DNA of 17,936 nt from contig SLHT01000066.1 in assembly GCA_007136055.1 (NCBI GenBank), positions 1 to 17,936 on the forward strand. Reading direction: 5' to 3'. Below are positions 1-9,094 of this stretch, piece after piece; positions within the stretch are counted from its first letter, which is position 1, and the number at the start of each line of letters is the position of its first letter. Made by a program: the position numbers and the translations under genes. This DNA comes from Syntrophomonadaceae bacterium. GTDB lineage: Bacteria > Bacillota > Dethiobacteria > DTU022. The notes under the pieces are model-generated. The model saw only the letters and a list, made by a program, of their open reading frames with translations, had not been told where the DNA came from and did no database searches.

Positions 1-772
1 CCTCGTAGGCGGCCCTGGCCAAGCCTACGGCCAGCGAAGCAATCATGGGCCTGGAAATATCGAAAGTTTCCATCGCCACCCTGAAACCTCCACCCGGCTT
101 GCCGAGCATGTTTTCTTCAGGCACCCGAACCTGATCAAATACGACTACTGCAGTATTGCTGGCGCGAATACCCATTTTCTTTTCCCTGCGGCTGGCATCC
201 AGACCATCAGCTCCTTTTTCTACAATAAAGGGCGTAAGTGACCGCGAACCCCTTTTTGGATCGGTAATGGCAAAAACTACATAATAGTCGGCATAAGTCC
301 CGTTCGTAATAAAACATTTAGTTCCGTTAATTACATACTCGGAACCGTCTTTAAGCGCTGTCGTCGATATGGCACTCACATCAGAGCCGGCATTTGGTTC
401 AGTAAGACAAAAAGAAGCTAACTTGCCATTACACAATGCGATGAGGTACTTTTTCTTCTGTTCTTCACTGCCTGCCAGTTGAATGGGCAGCATTGCCAGG
501 GAGTTGGCGCCTACCCCGGTTGCAATCCCCGCACATCCGCGGCCAAGTTCCTCTGTAACCAGGCAGAGTGTTACTTCGTCCATCCCTGCCCCGCCATATT
601 CTTCAGGAACGCTGACCGACGCAAAACCTTCTGAAACCATTTTGCGGATCAATTGAACAGGCATTTCTTCTTTTTCGTCATATTCCGCAGCAATCGGAGC
701 TATTTCTTTTTCAGCATAATCGCGGGCCATTTTTTGCATAGCCAGTTGTTCTGTAGTCATTTCAAAATCCAT
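1..772 (-). CDS. Acyl-CoA dehydrogenase, N-terminal part (cut by window edge)
   Basis: FAD-dependent acyl-CoA dehydrogenase that oxidises an acyl-CoA to the trans-2-enoyl-CoA and normally passes electrons to electron-transfer flavoprotein. About 257 residues are visible of a family usually near 380. The gene reads off the left edge, so the C-terminal helical domain is not seen. Evidence: the N-terminal helical region begins MDFEMTTEQLAMQKMARDYA, the family signature CLTEPNAGSD lies near residues 122-131, and KMGIRAS lies near 199-205. The start is ATG at 772, with GAGGAGG seven bases upstream. It sits 103 bp downstream of a sigma-54 activator gene in the same orientation, so that activator is a plausible regulator. 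I saw no clear GG-N10-GC sigma-54 promoter in the gap. Chain-length specificity cannot be read from this part; short-chain (butyryl-type) is common in such anaerobes, but this is inference. Confidence 0.93.
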   Translation of the reverse strand, partial: MDFEMTTEQLAMQKMARDYAEKEIAPIAAEYDEKEEMPVQLIRKMVSEGFASVSVPEEYGGAGMDEVTLCLVTEELGRGCAGIATGVGANSLAMLPIQLAGSEEQKKKYLIALCNGKLASFCLTEPNAGSDVSAISTTALKDGSEYVINGTKCFITNGTYADYYVVFAITDPKRGSRSLTPFIVEKGADGLDASRREKKMGIRASNTAVVVFDQVRVPEENMLGKPGGGFRVAMETFDISRPMIASLAVGLARAAYE

Positions 773-875
773 GGCATAACCTCCTCATTTTTGTTGCCAG
801 CACACAGTCAATAAAATCCGTTCATATTAAATTCCAGGACAGTGTAAAGGCTGCCGGCAGAACTTCCTTTAGAAA

Positions 876-3005
876 TCACTCCAGGCCAAGCCTGTTCATC
901 TTTTGATAAAGCCATGAACGGCTTATGCCAAGAATGCGTGCTGCTTCACTCTTGTTGCCTTCTGACTTTAGCAGCGCTTTTGTTATTGTTTCACGCTCCT
1001 TTTCTTCCCTTTCCAGGCGGTAAGCAGGCATACCGTTAATGATACTTGTTCTATGACCCGGTGTTTCACTTTGATCTGTCAAAACTTCCGGCCTGTAACC
1101 TGGATTCAAATGCGGGGGCAGGTTTTGGACACCGATCGTCTCTTCTACCGAAAAATTCATCGCCCTTTCAATCACATTCTCTAATTCGCGGATATTGCCG
1201 GGCCAGTAATAAGAACTGAGAACCGCCAGCGCTTCACCGTCCAGATCCTGAACCTTCATGCCAAAAATATCATTATATTTGCTCAGAAAAGCATAAACCA
1301 GAGGCTTTATATCTTCTAATCTCTCTCTCAGGGGCGGAATCGGAATTGGAATAACATTAAGGCGGTAAAAGAGATCTTTCCTAAAGCTGCCCTCCCTGAC
1401 TTTAATTTCGAGATCCTGGTTGGTCGCGGCTATAAAACGGATATTGACCCGAACTGTCGTTGTACCGCCTACCCGTTCATAGGTCTGTTCCTGTAAAATC
1501 CTTAAAATCTTGCCCTGTAATGAAAGAGGCATATCGCCTATTTCATCAAGAAACAGGGTTCCTCCGTCGGCCCGATCAAGCAGGCCTTTTTTGCCGCTTT
1601 TAATGGCCCCCGTAAAAGCGCCTTCGGCATAACCAAAAAATTCGGATTCAAGCAGGTTCTCAGGTATTGCCGCGCAGTTAACTTTAACAAAAGGCGCACT
1701 GCAGCGCGGGCTGTCCTGGTGAATAGCCTGGGCCATCAGCTCTTTGCCTACTCCGCTTTCCCCGCTAATTAATACTGTAGATAAACCCTGCGCAGCCTGC
1801 CTTGCCTCCCGGATCAAAGATTGCATGTCCGGGTTAATGGTAACTATATCTTCAAAATGATAAGGACGTTCTTTAAAGCGCGCTTTTTTCAGCTCTTCCT
1901 GGAAATGAGCAAGGCGGCTGTTCATTGCTTCCAGGCGGGTGGCCAATTCGCGTAGTTCGTCAACACGCCGAAAGCTTATTTTCCCCACCGCGCCGATAAC
2001 CTGTTTATCCCTGACTATGGGCAGCCTTGAGACCACATAAGGCTTGCCGTCGATGAACTGGATGTCATTAAGTTCAGGAATCCCTGTTTTAACAACAACA
2101 TGCAGGCGACTGTTTTGAAGCACCTCGCTTACAGGGCGGAACATGACCGCTTCTTCCTCAAGGCGGATAAAATCTAAGAAAGTGCGGTTAACGAGGATAA
2201 CCAAACCATTCTCATCAACAACCACCAGGGCATCGTAGCCAATATCGAGGACTGTCTGCAGGGTTTGATTCAACCTTTTAACTGTACCCATCTCTTCAGC
2301 GATCGATTCCAACTCGGTAATATCCTGAAAGATAGCAATTGCACCAACGACCCGTCCGTTATCGAGCAGCGGTGTCTTATTGACCAGGGTCGTAGTATCT
2401 CTTACCGTGTAATTTGCTCCAATTTCAACAAGGCTGGTTTCAAGCACCCTCTGAATATCTAGCCCCGGCAGAACTTTATCCAGGTATTTTCCCTGCACCT
2501 GATCTTGATCGATCATAAAAAGCTGGCCGGCTGAGCGGTTTATAAAATTAATGCGGCCAACATCGTCAACTGAAATAATGGCATTGTGCATAGCCTGGCA
2601 CATGGCATTAAGCCTGGTATTTAGTAACCTTTCTTCTTTAAACAGGGAAGTAATCAATTCTACCTTGGTAAAAAGGCCCACGACTCTCTCACCGTTATCG
2701 ACTACCACTCCGGTCCCGACCGGTATTCGACGGACGGCTTCAATCACTTCACCGTAACTAAGATCTTTAGATATTTTAACAACGTTCCTGTTATAGTAAT
2801 CGCTGACCGGCCGGTCAAGAGAGCTTTTTTTTAGCAGGGCATCATAAAGATTGGTCTTGGTAAATATTCCGGCCAGGGAACCATCTGCATTCAAGACCGG
2901 CAGACCGTCACGTTTGCTGTTCCGCAGCAACCTGACAGCATTTCGCAGGCTGTCGGCCGCTTTGAGGGTAGAATATTCTGACGTCATCATATCTTCCAGT
3001 CGCAT
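876..3005 (-). CDS. Sigma-54-dependent transcriptional activator with CBS pair and two PAS domains
   Basis: Enhancer-binding protein of 709 residues that would activate sigma-54 RNA polymerase. Domains in order: a CBS pair (about 1-125; such pairs often bind adenosyl nucleotides), a first PAS domain (about 130-230), a second PAS domain (about 246-350), a short helical linker (350-376), an AAA+ domain (about 385-620) and a Fis-type helix-turn-helix (about 668-709, NKSEAARILGISRSWLY). The AAA+ domain has Walker A GESGVGKE (415-422), the sigma-54 contact loop GAFTGA (462-467), Walker B LFLDE (484-488) and WPGNIRELEN (601-610), so it looks fully functional. The start is ATG at 3005 with GGAGGT five bases upstream. 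It lies 22 bp after recN and just before an acyl-CoA dehydrogenase, which suggests control of fatty-acid or acyl-CoA metabolism in response to an energy or redox cue; that role is inferred. The PAS cofactor, if any, cannot be read. Confidence 0.95.
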   Translation of the reverse strand: MRLEDMMTSEYSTLKAADSLRNAVRLLRNSKRDGLPVLNADGSLAGIFTKTNLYDALLKKSSLDRPVSDYYNRNVVKISKDLSYGEVIEAVRRIPVGTGVVVDNGERVVGLFTKVELITSLFKEERLLNTRLNAMCQAMHNAIISVDDVGRINFINRSAGQLFMIDQDQVQGKYLDKVLPGLDIQRVLETSLVEIGANYTVRDTTTLVNKTPLLDNGRVVGAIAIFQDITELESIAEEMGTVKRLNQTLQTVLDIGYDALVVVDENGLVILVNRTFLDFIRLEEEAVMFRPVSEVLQNSRLHVVVKTGIPELNDIQFIDGKPYVVSRLPIVRDKQVIGAVGKISFRRVDELRELATRLEAMNSRLAHFQEELKKARFKERPYHFEDIVTINPDMQSLIREARQAAQGLSTVLISGESGVGKELMAQAIHQDSPRCSAPFVKVNCAAIPENLLESEFFGYAEGAFTGAIKSGKKGLLDRADGGTLFLDEIGDMPLSLQGKILRILQEQTYERVGGTTTVRVNIRFIAATNQDLEIKVREGSFRKDLFYRLNVIPIPIPPLRERLEDIKPLVYAFLSKYNDIFGMKVQDLDGEALAVLSSYYWPGNIRELENVIERAMNFSVEETIGVQNLPPHLNPGYRPEVLTDQSETPGHRTSIINGMPAYRLEREEKERETITKALLKSEGNKSEAARILGISRSWLYQKMNRLGLE

Positions 3006-3027
3006 TACAGACCTCCGCAGAAAAGCA

Positions 3028-4740
3028 TCAGGTTGTCGTTTTTTCTTTAAAGCTCCGGGCTCTTTCCATCAGGTGATCAACATGTTTTAAACTGACCTGA
3101 TCAATGCTGGCTCCATCAAGCATACGCGCCAGTTCTTCCCTGATTTTAGCTTCTTCCAGGCCAACAGCCCTGGTTAAGGTTCTTTCGCCGGTTGTTTCCT
3201 TATAAAGACGGAAATGGCAATCAGCCATTGAAGCAATTTGCGCGCTGTGGGTAACACACATTACCTGGTGATGCTGAGCTAAATGGGCCAACTTCTCGGC
3301 GACTTTCTGCACTGTTGCCCCCCCGACCCCTGAATCGACCTCATCAAAGATTAAGGTAGGGACAAGGTCCTGCCTGGCCAGAATCGTTTTTATTGCCAAC
3401 ATTACCCGCGACACTTCACCGCCGGAAATAATCTTGGCCAGTGGTTTAACATCCTCTCCCCGGTTAGCAGAAAATAAAAATTCTACCTGATCCATGCCTT
3501 TTGGTGAACAAACAGCCTTTTCTGCCAACTTCACTTCAAATCGGGCATTAGCCAGGGCCAGCTCTTCAAGGCATTCTTCAAGCAATCCTTCCAGGCGGTC
3601 AGCAGCTTCGCGGCGGAGCCGGCTTAGCCTATTGCTTTCCTCAGACAAAAGTATTTCCTGTTCAGCAATCTCTTTTTCAACCTGTTCGGCCAATGCCTCA
3701 CTGTTCTGCAGGCGTTCTATCTCTTCTTCCAGGTTATCGGCAAAGGCAAGGGTTTCTTCAATCGTTCCTCCATACTTGCGTTTGAGGCTGTTTATCTGGT
3801 TCAAACGATCCTGAATTGTAACCAGCTCGTTTGGTTCAAACTCCAGTTTTGACTGATAATCACGCAGCTCATGGGATGCCTCTTCCAGTTGAGCTGCAGC
3901 TGTTTCGAGCATGTCAAGCAAAGGTGACAGGCTTTGATCTATACCCGCTGCTTCAGTTAAAAAAGTAGTTGTACGGTTTAGGCGGTCTATCAGGGCTTCA
4001 ACGGGACTACCTTCCTCACCGGCATATATATCAGCATAAGCCTGGGCAGTCAGTTTAAATATTTTTTCAGCATTGGCAAGAATTTTTTCCCTGCGGGCTA
4101 GTTCCAGGTCTTCATCGGGGTAAAGCTCCGCTTCCCTGATCTCCTTCAGCTGGAAAGTCGAAATATCAATGTTCCGCTCCCGTTCGGCGCTGTTCGCGCC
4201 AAGCGCAGCAAGCTCTTTTTTTTGGCTCTGCCATTTCCTGTAAAGCCCGGCAACATTTTCCCGAATACTAATAATTTCATCGCCACCAAACGAGTCAAGC
4301 AGTTCAAGGTGCTGATCTGAATGCAGCAGGGACTGGTGCTGGTGCTGACCGTGAAGATCAACTATAAATTGTCCGATTTCCTTTAAAAACGATACAGGCA
4401 CTGCACGCCCGTTAACCCTGGCCACACTGCGCCCGGTACGAAAGACTTCACGGGAAATTATTATTTCATCGCCACCAGAAATTCCTGCTTCTATTAAAAC
4501 ATTTTCGACCTGGCTCTTTAAATCAGATTCACAGCTGAACATACCTTCGACATAAGCGGTATCATGGCCCTGGCGAATCTGGTCAATAGCAGCCCTTTCA
4601 CCCAAAAGCAAATTAATAGCGCCAATTATGATCGACTTGCCTGCTCCTGTTTCACCGCTTAAAATGTTTAAACCGGGGTTAAAGTTTAAGGTCAGGTCTT
4701 CGATTAGAGCATAATTGACAACCTTCAACTGAAGAAGCAT
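3028..4740 (-). CDS. recN: DNA repair protein RecN
   Basis: SMC-like ATPase of 570 residues that acts early in double-strand-break repair in the cytoplasm. The head domain is split by a long coiled coil. Visible are Walker A GETGAGKS (29-36), the RecN-typical stretch DLHGQHQHQSLL (128-139), a central coiled-coil region (about 150-400), the ABC signature ISGGE (438-442), Walker B LIFDE (463-467) followed by VDSGVGG, and the switch histidine in VTHSA (about 498). Length is normal for RecN. The start is ATG at 4740, with AGGAGG seven bases upstream. It follows nadK by 72 bp. In many Firmicutes argR lies between nadK or tlyA and recN; no argR is present here. Confidence 0.97.
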   Translation of the reverse strand: MLLQLKVVNYALIEDLTLNFNPGLNILSGETGAGKSIIIGAINLLLGERAAIDQIRQGHDTAYVEGMFSCESDLKSQVENVLIEAGISGGDEIIISREVFRTGRSVARVNGRAVPVSFLKEIGQFIVDLHGQHQHQSLLHSDQHLELLDSFGGDEIISIRENVAGLYRKWQSQKKELAALGANSAERERNIDISTFQLKEIREAELYPDEDLELARREKILANAEKIFKLTAQAYADIYAGEEGSPVEALIDRLNRTTTFLTEAAGIDQSLSPLLDMLETAAAQLEEASHELRDYQSKLEFEPNELVTIQDRLNQINSLKRKYGGTIEETLAFADNLEEEIERLQNSEALAEQVEKEIAEQEILLSEESNRLSRLRREAADRLEGLLEECLEELALANARFEVKLAEKAVCSPKGMDQVEFLFSANRGEDVKPLAKIISGGEVSRVMLAIKTILARQDLVPTLIFDEVDSGVGGATVQKVAEKLAHLAQHHQVMCVTHSAQIASMADCHFRLYKETTGERTLTRAVGLEEAKIREELARMLDGASIDQVSLKHVDHLMERARSFKEKTTT

Positions 4741-4812
4741 TCAAGATCCTCCTGTGCTTTAATATATTTATATCCTGCGGGCATAACACACCCTACTACC
4801 TAATCTGGCATG

Positions 4813-5664
4813 TCAGCCTTTCAATTTCTGATGTAGCATTCTGTAAAATGAATAGTCATGGAAACAAACCATTTTAATGGTATGATTTGAACGACAGACA
4901 ATTATTTGATCTTCATCTTCAAGGGCAAAGCGCACCTGCCCGTCAACTGTGAGGACAACCTGGACCTGGCGTGAATCGATCCGCAGCTTCATTGTATCGT
5001 CACCGTTTATGACCACTGAACGGTTGTAAAGGCTGTGCGGGCATATCGGAGTCACAACGAACAGTTTCATAGATGGATTAACTATCGGCCCCCCGGCTGA
5101 AAGCGAGTAGCCTGTTGAGCCTGTTGGAGTAGAAACAATCACCCCGTCACCAGAATAACTTTCCATATAGTCCTCGTTAACAAGTATTTCAACCTTGATA
5201 ATTCGCGAAAATGGACCTCTCGAAATAACTATATCATTGAGGGCAAGATAACTGCCAAGCTCTTCATTGCCACGCTTCAGCCTGGTTTCCATCATCATTC
5301 GCTCCTGGATGTCATACTGTCCGTTAGCAATGTACTGCAGAAAACGTTCCATTTGTTCAACTTCAATCTCGGCTAAAAACCCTTTTTGACCCAGGTTTAT
5401 ACCGAGGACGGGAACATCCCAACAAGCAAGATCCCTGGCCACCCTGAGGATGGTTCCGTCTCCCCCGACAACAATAATTAACTGCAAATTATCCTGCCAG
5501 GAATTAAGTTGCTCAGCCAGCGACGTCTCGCTATAAAAATCTGCCATTTTACGATCGGCAACGCGTAGATTTAGTTGACGCTGTTCAAAAAAACGGGTTA
5601 TTTTTTCGACAACCAGGGTTGCGTTTTTCTTATGCCAGTTGGTAATTATCCCTATGTCCTTCAC
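4813..5664 (-). CDS. nadK: NAD kinase
   Basis: ATP- or polyphosphate-dependent NAD kinase that makes NADP, 283 residues, cytoplasmic. The catalytic GGDGT motif is at 67-71 (Asp69). The glycine-rich loop TPTGSTGYSLSAGGPI is at 179-194, and SGDGVIVST precedes it. The usual Asn-Glu pair of the family reads Asn143-Asp144 here, a conservative change. The start is GTG at 5664, with GGGAG seven bases upstream; no in-frame ATG lies near it. The gene lies 102 bp after tlyA in the dxs-tlyA-nadK-recN order common in Firmicutes. The tlyA-nadK gap contains a small inverted repeat (GGTAAG/CTTACC) of unknown meaning just before the start. Confidence 0.96.
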   Translation of the reverse strand: MKDIGIITNWHKKNATLVVEKITRFFEQRQLNLRVADRKMADFYSETSLAEQLNSWQDNLQLIIVVGGDGTILRVARDLACWDVPVLGINLGQKGFLAEIEVEQMERFLQYIANGQYDIQERMMMETRLKRGNEELGSYLALNDIVISRGPFSRIIKVEILVNEDYMESYSGDGVIVSTPTGSTGYSLSAGGPIVNPSMKLFVVTPICPHSLYNRSVVINGDDTMKLRIDSRQVQVVLTVDGQVRFALEDEDQIIVCRSNHTIKMVCFHDYSFYRMLHQKLKG

Positions 5665-5766
5665 TTAAACACTCCCGACGGTAAGCTTTATCTTACCTTA
5701 ATTTCGGCGCGGTTATTCTAGATCCTGCCCTGAACTGCAACGGGGGCTAAGCTAACCTCACCTAAA

Positions 5767-6603
5767 TCAGCCGCCTTTAGTTTTAAGCTCCCGGTGAGCT
5801 TGTTCAACTACACGGACAGTTATTTCACTAATATTTTGCAGGCAGCCGCAAGACTTATTATTATTGTTTTTGAGATAAATAAAATATTCGATATTGCCTT
5901 TTGGGCCGGGCCATTTAGAAAATGTCATCCCCGCACAGCAATAACCGTTTTTGCAGGCCTGGGCAGCGGTTTCATTCAGAACGCGGCTGTGCAGTTCAGG
6001 ATCGCGGATTACCCCTTTACCCCTGTCGGCATCTGCACGCCCCGCTTCAAACTGTGGTTTTACCAGCGCTAAAACTAAAGGTATGCCGAGTGCATATAGA
6101 ACCGGAATTACTTTCGTTAGGGAAATAAAAGATACATCGACTACTGCCAGGTCTGGTTTTAGACTTAAATCTTCTTTTTTAAGGTCGCGGACGTTATGGC
6201 GTTCCATTGCCACCACGCGCGGGTCATTTCGCAAACTAAAAGCAAGCTGTCCATAGCCGACGTCCAGGGCATAGGCAAGTTTCGCCCCTTTTTTTAAGAG
6301 GCAGTCGGTAAAACCTCCGGTCGAAGCGCCAACATCAAGAACAATTAGGCCGTCAACGTCGACAGATAGAGCCTCTATGGCTCCCTCCAGTTTCAAACCG
6401 CCCCGGCTGACATAGGGGTTTTCAGCTTCCTGAAGCTGAATATCGGCGCTGCACTTTAACATCGTCCCCGGTTTATCAACCACTTTTCCATCAACAAAAA
6501 CATTACCAGCCATTATTTCAGCCCGAATACGGTTACGGCTTAAATCAGGCCGGCGTTCGCTTAGGAGATGATCAAGACGTTTTTTGGTCTGAGGCTGCTT
6601 CAA
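5767..6603 (-). CDS. tlyA: TlyA-family RNA 2'-O-methyltransferase
   Basis: Protein of 278 residues with an N-terminal S4 RNA-binding domain (about 8-55) and an FtsJ/RrmJ-like SAM-dependent methyltransferase domain. Visible motifs are SRGGLKL (66-72), the SAM-binding LDVGASTGGFTD (89-100), VVDVSFISL (154-162), LVKPQFEAG (180-188) and GNIEYFIYL (236-244). Characterised TlyA enzymes 2'-O-methylate 16S and/or 23S rRNA. In Firmicutes this family is often annotated as hemolysin A or YqxC; rRNA modification is the better guess. The start is TTG at 6603, which overlaps the dxs stop codon (TTGA), so translation is probably coupled to dxs. The C-terminal tail has a short lysine-asparagine run followed by Cys-Gly-Cys, of no recognised function. 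Confidence 0.93.
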   Translation of the reverse strand: MKQPQTKKRLDHLLSERRPDLSRNRIRAEIMAGNVFVDGKVVDKPGTMLKCSADIQLQEAENPYVSRGGLKLEGAIEALSVDVDGLIVLDVGASTGGFTDCLLKKGAKLAYALDVGYGQLAFSLRNDPRVVAMERHNVRDLKKEDLSLKPDLAVVDVSFISLTKVIPVLYALGIPLVLALVKPQFEAGRADADRGKGVIRDPELHSRVLNETAAQACKNGYCCAGMTFSKWPGPKGNIEYFIYLKNNNNKSCGCLQNISEITVRVVEQAHRELKTKGG

Positions 6604-8492
6604 GTCACACCTTTTGCTGCTTTCCCTCCGGCAAATATCATCGCTTCCTTATAAATGCCATCGGTATCAAGGTTACAGCAGGAAAGCATTTCGGCTCTGG
6701 TGCCGTGCTCAATAAAACAATCGCCGATCCCCAGTCGTTTTACGGGAAAACTGAGTCCTTTATTCTCAAACAGTTCTATAATACTACTGCCAAAACCACC
6801 GGCGATAATGTTTTCTTCAATGGTTATAACCCGGCCGCATTTCCTGGCCCAATTTATGATCAACTCTTCATCTAATGGTTTAACGAAGCGGGCATTAATC
6901 ACGGTTGCTTTAATCCCCTGCCAGAAAAGCTTTTCGGCAGCTTCCAGGGCAGAATTGACAACCGTTCCTGCGGCAATGATGAGCAGGTCTTCGCCCTGCA
7001 TGAGCAGTTCTCCCTTACCCCAGGGCAAAGCTTTTGGTTCAGTAAGATCAACACCTACCCCTTTATCCCGCGGGTAACGGATTGCTACCGGACCACCCTG
7101 GTATTTAAAGGCGGTCAAAAGCATATGCTGCAGTTCATCCTCGTTAGCAGGAGCCATAACCGACATGTTAGGCATGGTGCGCAGGTAAGTTATATCAAAT
7201 AGGCCCTGGTGGGTTTCACCGTCTTCGCCGATTATTCCGGCCCGATCCACGGCAAAAACAACCGGAAGCTTCTGCAGGCAGGTATCATGCAATATTTGAT
7301 CGTATGCTCGCTGCAGAAATGTGCTGTAGACTGCTATCACCGGGCACATTTTTCCGGCAGCCAGCGCCGCAGCAAGTGTCACCCCGTGTTGTTCAGCGAT
7401 ACCGACATCATAAAACCGATCGGGAAATTCTGCAGCAAACTTATTTAGTCCTGTCCCGGCGGACATTGCCGCTGTAATGGCTACAATTTTTAAATTTTTA
7501 CGGCCCAATTCAACCAGGGTATTTCCAAATACATCCGTATAACTCGGATTCTTCTTATTTTTTAGGGGACGACCATTAATTAAATCGAAAGGTCCGATTC
7601 CGTGAAATACTTCCGGAGACTTTTCGGCATGATGATACCCCTTGCCTTTTTCAGTAACAACATGGACAAAAACGGGCCCGTTCATTTTATTGGCCTGTTT
7701 TAAGACAGATTTGAGGGCAGCAATGTTGTGCCCGTCGACCGGACCGAAATAAGTGAAACCAAGCTCTTCAAAAAGCATGCCGGGCATAATCAGGTATTTA
7801 AGTCCGCCTTTGACTCTTTCGGCAGTATCGATCATCTTTTTCCCGAGGACTGGTATTTTATTAACGAAAACCTCGAAGTCTTTTTTAAGGCGGGAATACT
7901 TAGGATCAGAACGAATCCTCCCCAGGTAGGAAGACATGCTGCCCACATTGGAACCAATCGACATCTTGTTATCGTTTAGAATAACCAGCATGTTAGCCTT
8001 GATATGTCCGGCGTGGTTAAGGGCCTCAAAAGCCATCCCGCCGGTTAAAGCGCCATCGCCAATTACGGCCATAACCTTGTAATCATCACCATTATGATCG
8101 CGGGCCTGAGCCAAACCGAGCGCTGCTGAAATGGAGGTGCTGCTGTGACCGGTCATGAAAGAGTCGTGTTCGCTTTCAGAGGGTTTTGGAAACCCGCAAA
8201 GGCCGCCCAGTCTGCGAAGGGTAGGGAACTGCTCCCACCTGCCGGTGAGCAGCTTATGGGGGTAGCTCTGATGCCCGACATCCCAGACGATGCGGTCTTC
8301 AGGGCTGTTATAAGTGCTGTGTAAGGCTACAGTAAGTTCGACAACCCCCAGGCTTGCCGAAAGGTGGCCGCCATTGTCGGCAACCGTCTGAATCATATAT
8401 TTGCGGACCTCTGCAGCAACTTTCTCCAGTTGTTCCGTATTTAGCGTTTTTAATTCTTCAGGAAGCTTCAAGCTGCCTATAAACCCTTCCAC
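6600..8492 (-). CDS. dxs: 1-deoxy-D-xylulose-5-phosphate synthase
   Basis: Thiamine-diphosphate enzyme of 630 residues that condenses pyruvate with glyceraldehyde 3-phosphate, the first step of the MEP isoprenoid pathway, and also supplies thiamine and pyridoxal synthesis. The thiamine-binding motif GDGALTGG is at 145-152, with the following Asn-Asp near 173-174. GIAEQHG (364-370) carries the catalytic Glu, and DRAGIIGEDGETHQG (416-430) is the classic Dxs block. Early residues include GGHLSASLGVVEL (41-53). Length is normal. The start is GTG at 8492 with GGGGTGA six bases upstream; the gene begins 19 bp after oapA. Together with ispA upstream it marks this as an isoprenoid-supplying locus. 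Confidence 0.98.
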   Translation of the reverse strand: MEGFIGSLKLPEELKTLNTEQLEKVAAEVRKYMIQTVADNGGHLSASLGVVELTVALHSTYNSPEDRIVWDVGHQSYPHKLLTGRWEQFPTLRRLGGLCGFPKPSESEHDSFMTGHSSTSISAALGLAQARDHNGDDYKVMAVIGDGALTGGMAFEALNHAGHIKANMLVILNDNKMSIGSNVGSMSSYLGRIRSDPKYSRLKKDFEVFVNKIPVLGKKMIDTAERVKGGLKYLIMPGMLFEELGFTYFGPVDGHNIAALKSVLKQANKMNGPVFVHVVTEKGKGYHHAEKSPEVFHGIGPFDLINGRPLKNKKNPSYTDVFGNTLVELGRKNLKIVAITAAMSAGTGLNKFAAEFPDRFYDVGIAEQHGVTLAAALAAGKMCPVIAVYSTFLQRAYDQILHDTCLQKLPVVFAVDRAGIIGEDGETHQGLFDITYLRTMPNMSVMAPANEDELQHMLLTAFKYQGGPVAIRYPRDKGVGVDLTEPKALPWGKGELLMQGEDLLIIAAGTVVNSALEAAEKLFWQGIKATVINARFVKPLDEELIINWARKCGRVITIEENIIAGGFGSSIIELFENKGLSFPVKRLGIGDCFIEHGTRAEMLSCCNLDTDGIYKEAMIFAGGKAAKGVT

Positions 8493-8511
8493 CGATACTC
8501 ACCCCGCATAT

Positions 8512-9084
8512 TTACCACGACTTCTTTAGCCAGTTAAAAGGTCTTTCCAGCCTGGTTATTATTATAGCGACCAGGAGGATTACTTCTGTCGAATAATTTA
8601 TAGCCACTATTTTGCCCCATGCCTTCCCGCCAACGGTTAGGGCAGCTACAAATGCTGTCAGTAAAATCCCCAGGTAAAATTCTGCCTGATCAACCGGTAT
8701 GGTTACCACAATTCTAAAAACAAGCATTGCCGCCAGGGTTCCGCTCACTACCCCACTGATATCCCCGGCTACATCATTGCAGAAATTTGCGACCTGTTCT
8801 GCATTTTTAACCAGGTAAACACCACGCCTGGCGCCGACTTCCCTGCGGGCAGCCTTGGCATTCAATGGCCCTATTTTGGCTGCAGCAGCGGCAGTCCCGA
8901 TTAAATCAAAAATTACTCCCAGGGCAACAACGAACAGCAGCATTATAAATGCAGCTATAAGGGACCGAATCTCGCTTAAGAAATACTGGGTAACAAAACC
9001 AAATGCAATGGCAAGAAAAAAAGTATAGATTGAAATAACAATAACCCAGCGCACACGTCGTCGGCTTTTATTTTTATTAGGCAA
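8512..9084 (-). CDS. oapA: OLE-associated membrane protein OapA
   Basis: Integral membrane protein of 190 residues that I identify as OapA, the protein that binds OLE RNA and anchors it at the cell membrane. Seen directly: a very basic N-terminus (KNKSRRRVRW), then hydrophobic segments at about 11-35, 40-65, 110-130 and 133-155, with a possible fifth at 164-177. A polar stretch between segments two and three holds NAKAARREVGARRG and NFCNDVAGDISG. The gene lies immediately downstream of the OLE RNA and 19 bp before dxs, the expected OapA position. OapA has been compared with CorB/CNNM-type magnesium transport membrane domains; the sequence here is compatible with that but does not prove it. 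The start is TTG at 9084, with AAGGTGA six bases upstream and an in-frame TGA just before it. The AAAG of that site is part of a 12-bp palindrome. Confidence 0.85.
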   Translation of the reverse strand: MPNKNKSRRRVRWVIVISIYTFFLAIAFGFVTQYFLSEIRSLIAAFIMLLFVVALGVIFDLIGTAAAAAKIGPLNAKAARREVGARRGVYLVKNAEQVANFCNDVAGDISGVVSGTLAAMLVFRIVVTIPVDQAEFYLGILLTAFVAALTVGGKAWGKIVAINYSTEVILLVAIIITRLERPFNWLKKSW

Positions 9085-9094
9085 ACCACATCAC

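Noticed and set aside
773..875. Sigma-54 or sigma-A promoter before the acyl-CoA dehydrogenase
   Set aside because: TTTACA and TTGACT occur but no matching -10 at proper spacing, and no GG-N10-GC element was found.
3494..3814. Plus-strand open frames inside recN, dxs, folD and the NuoG-like gene
   Set aside because: They are low-complexity antisense shadows of well-supported minus-strand genes, with no family resemblance.
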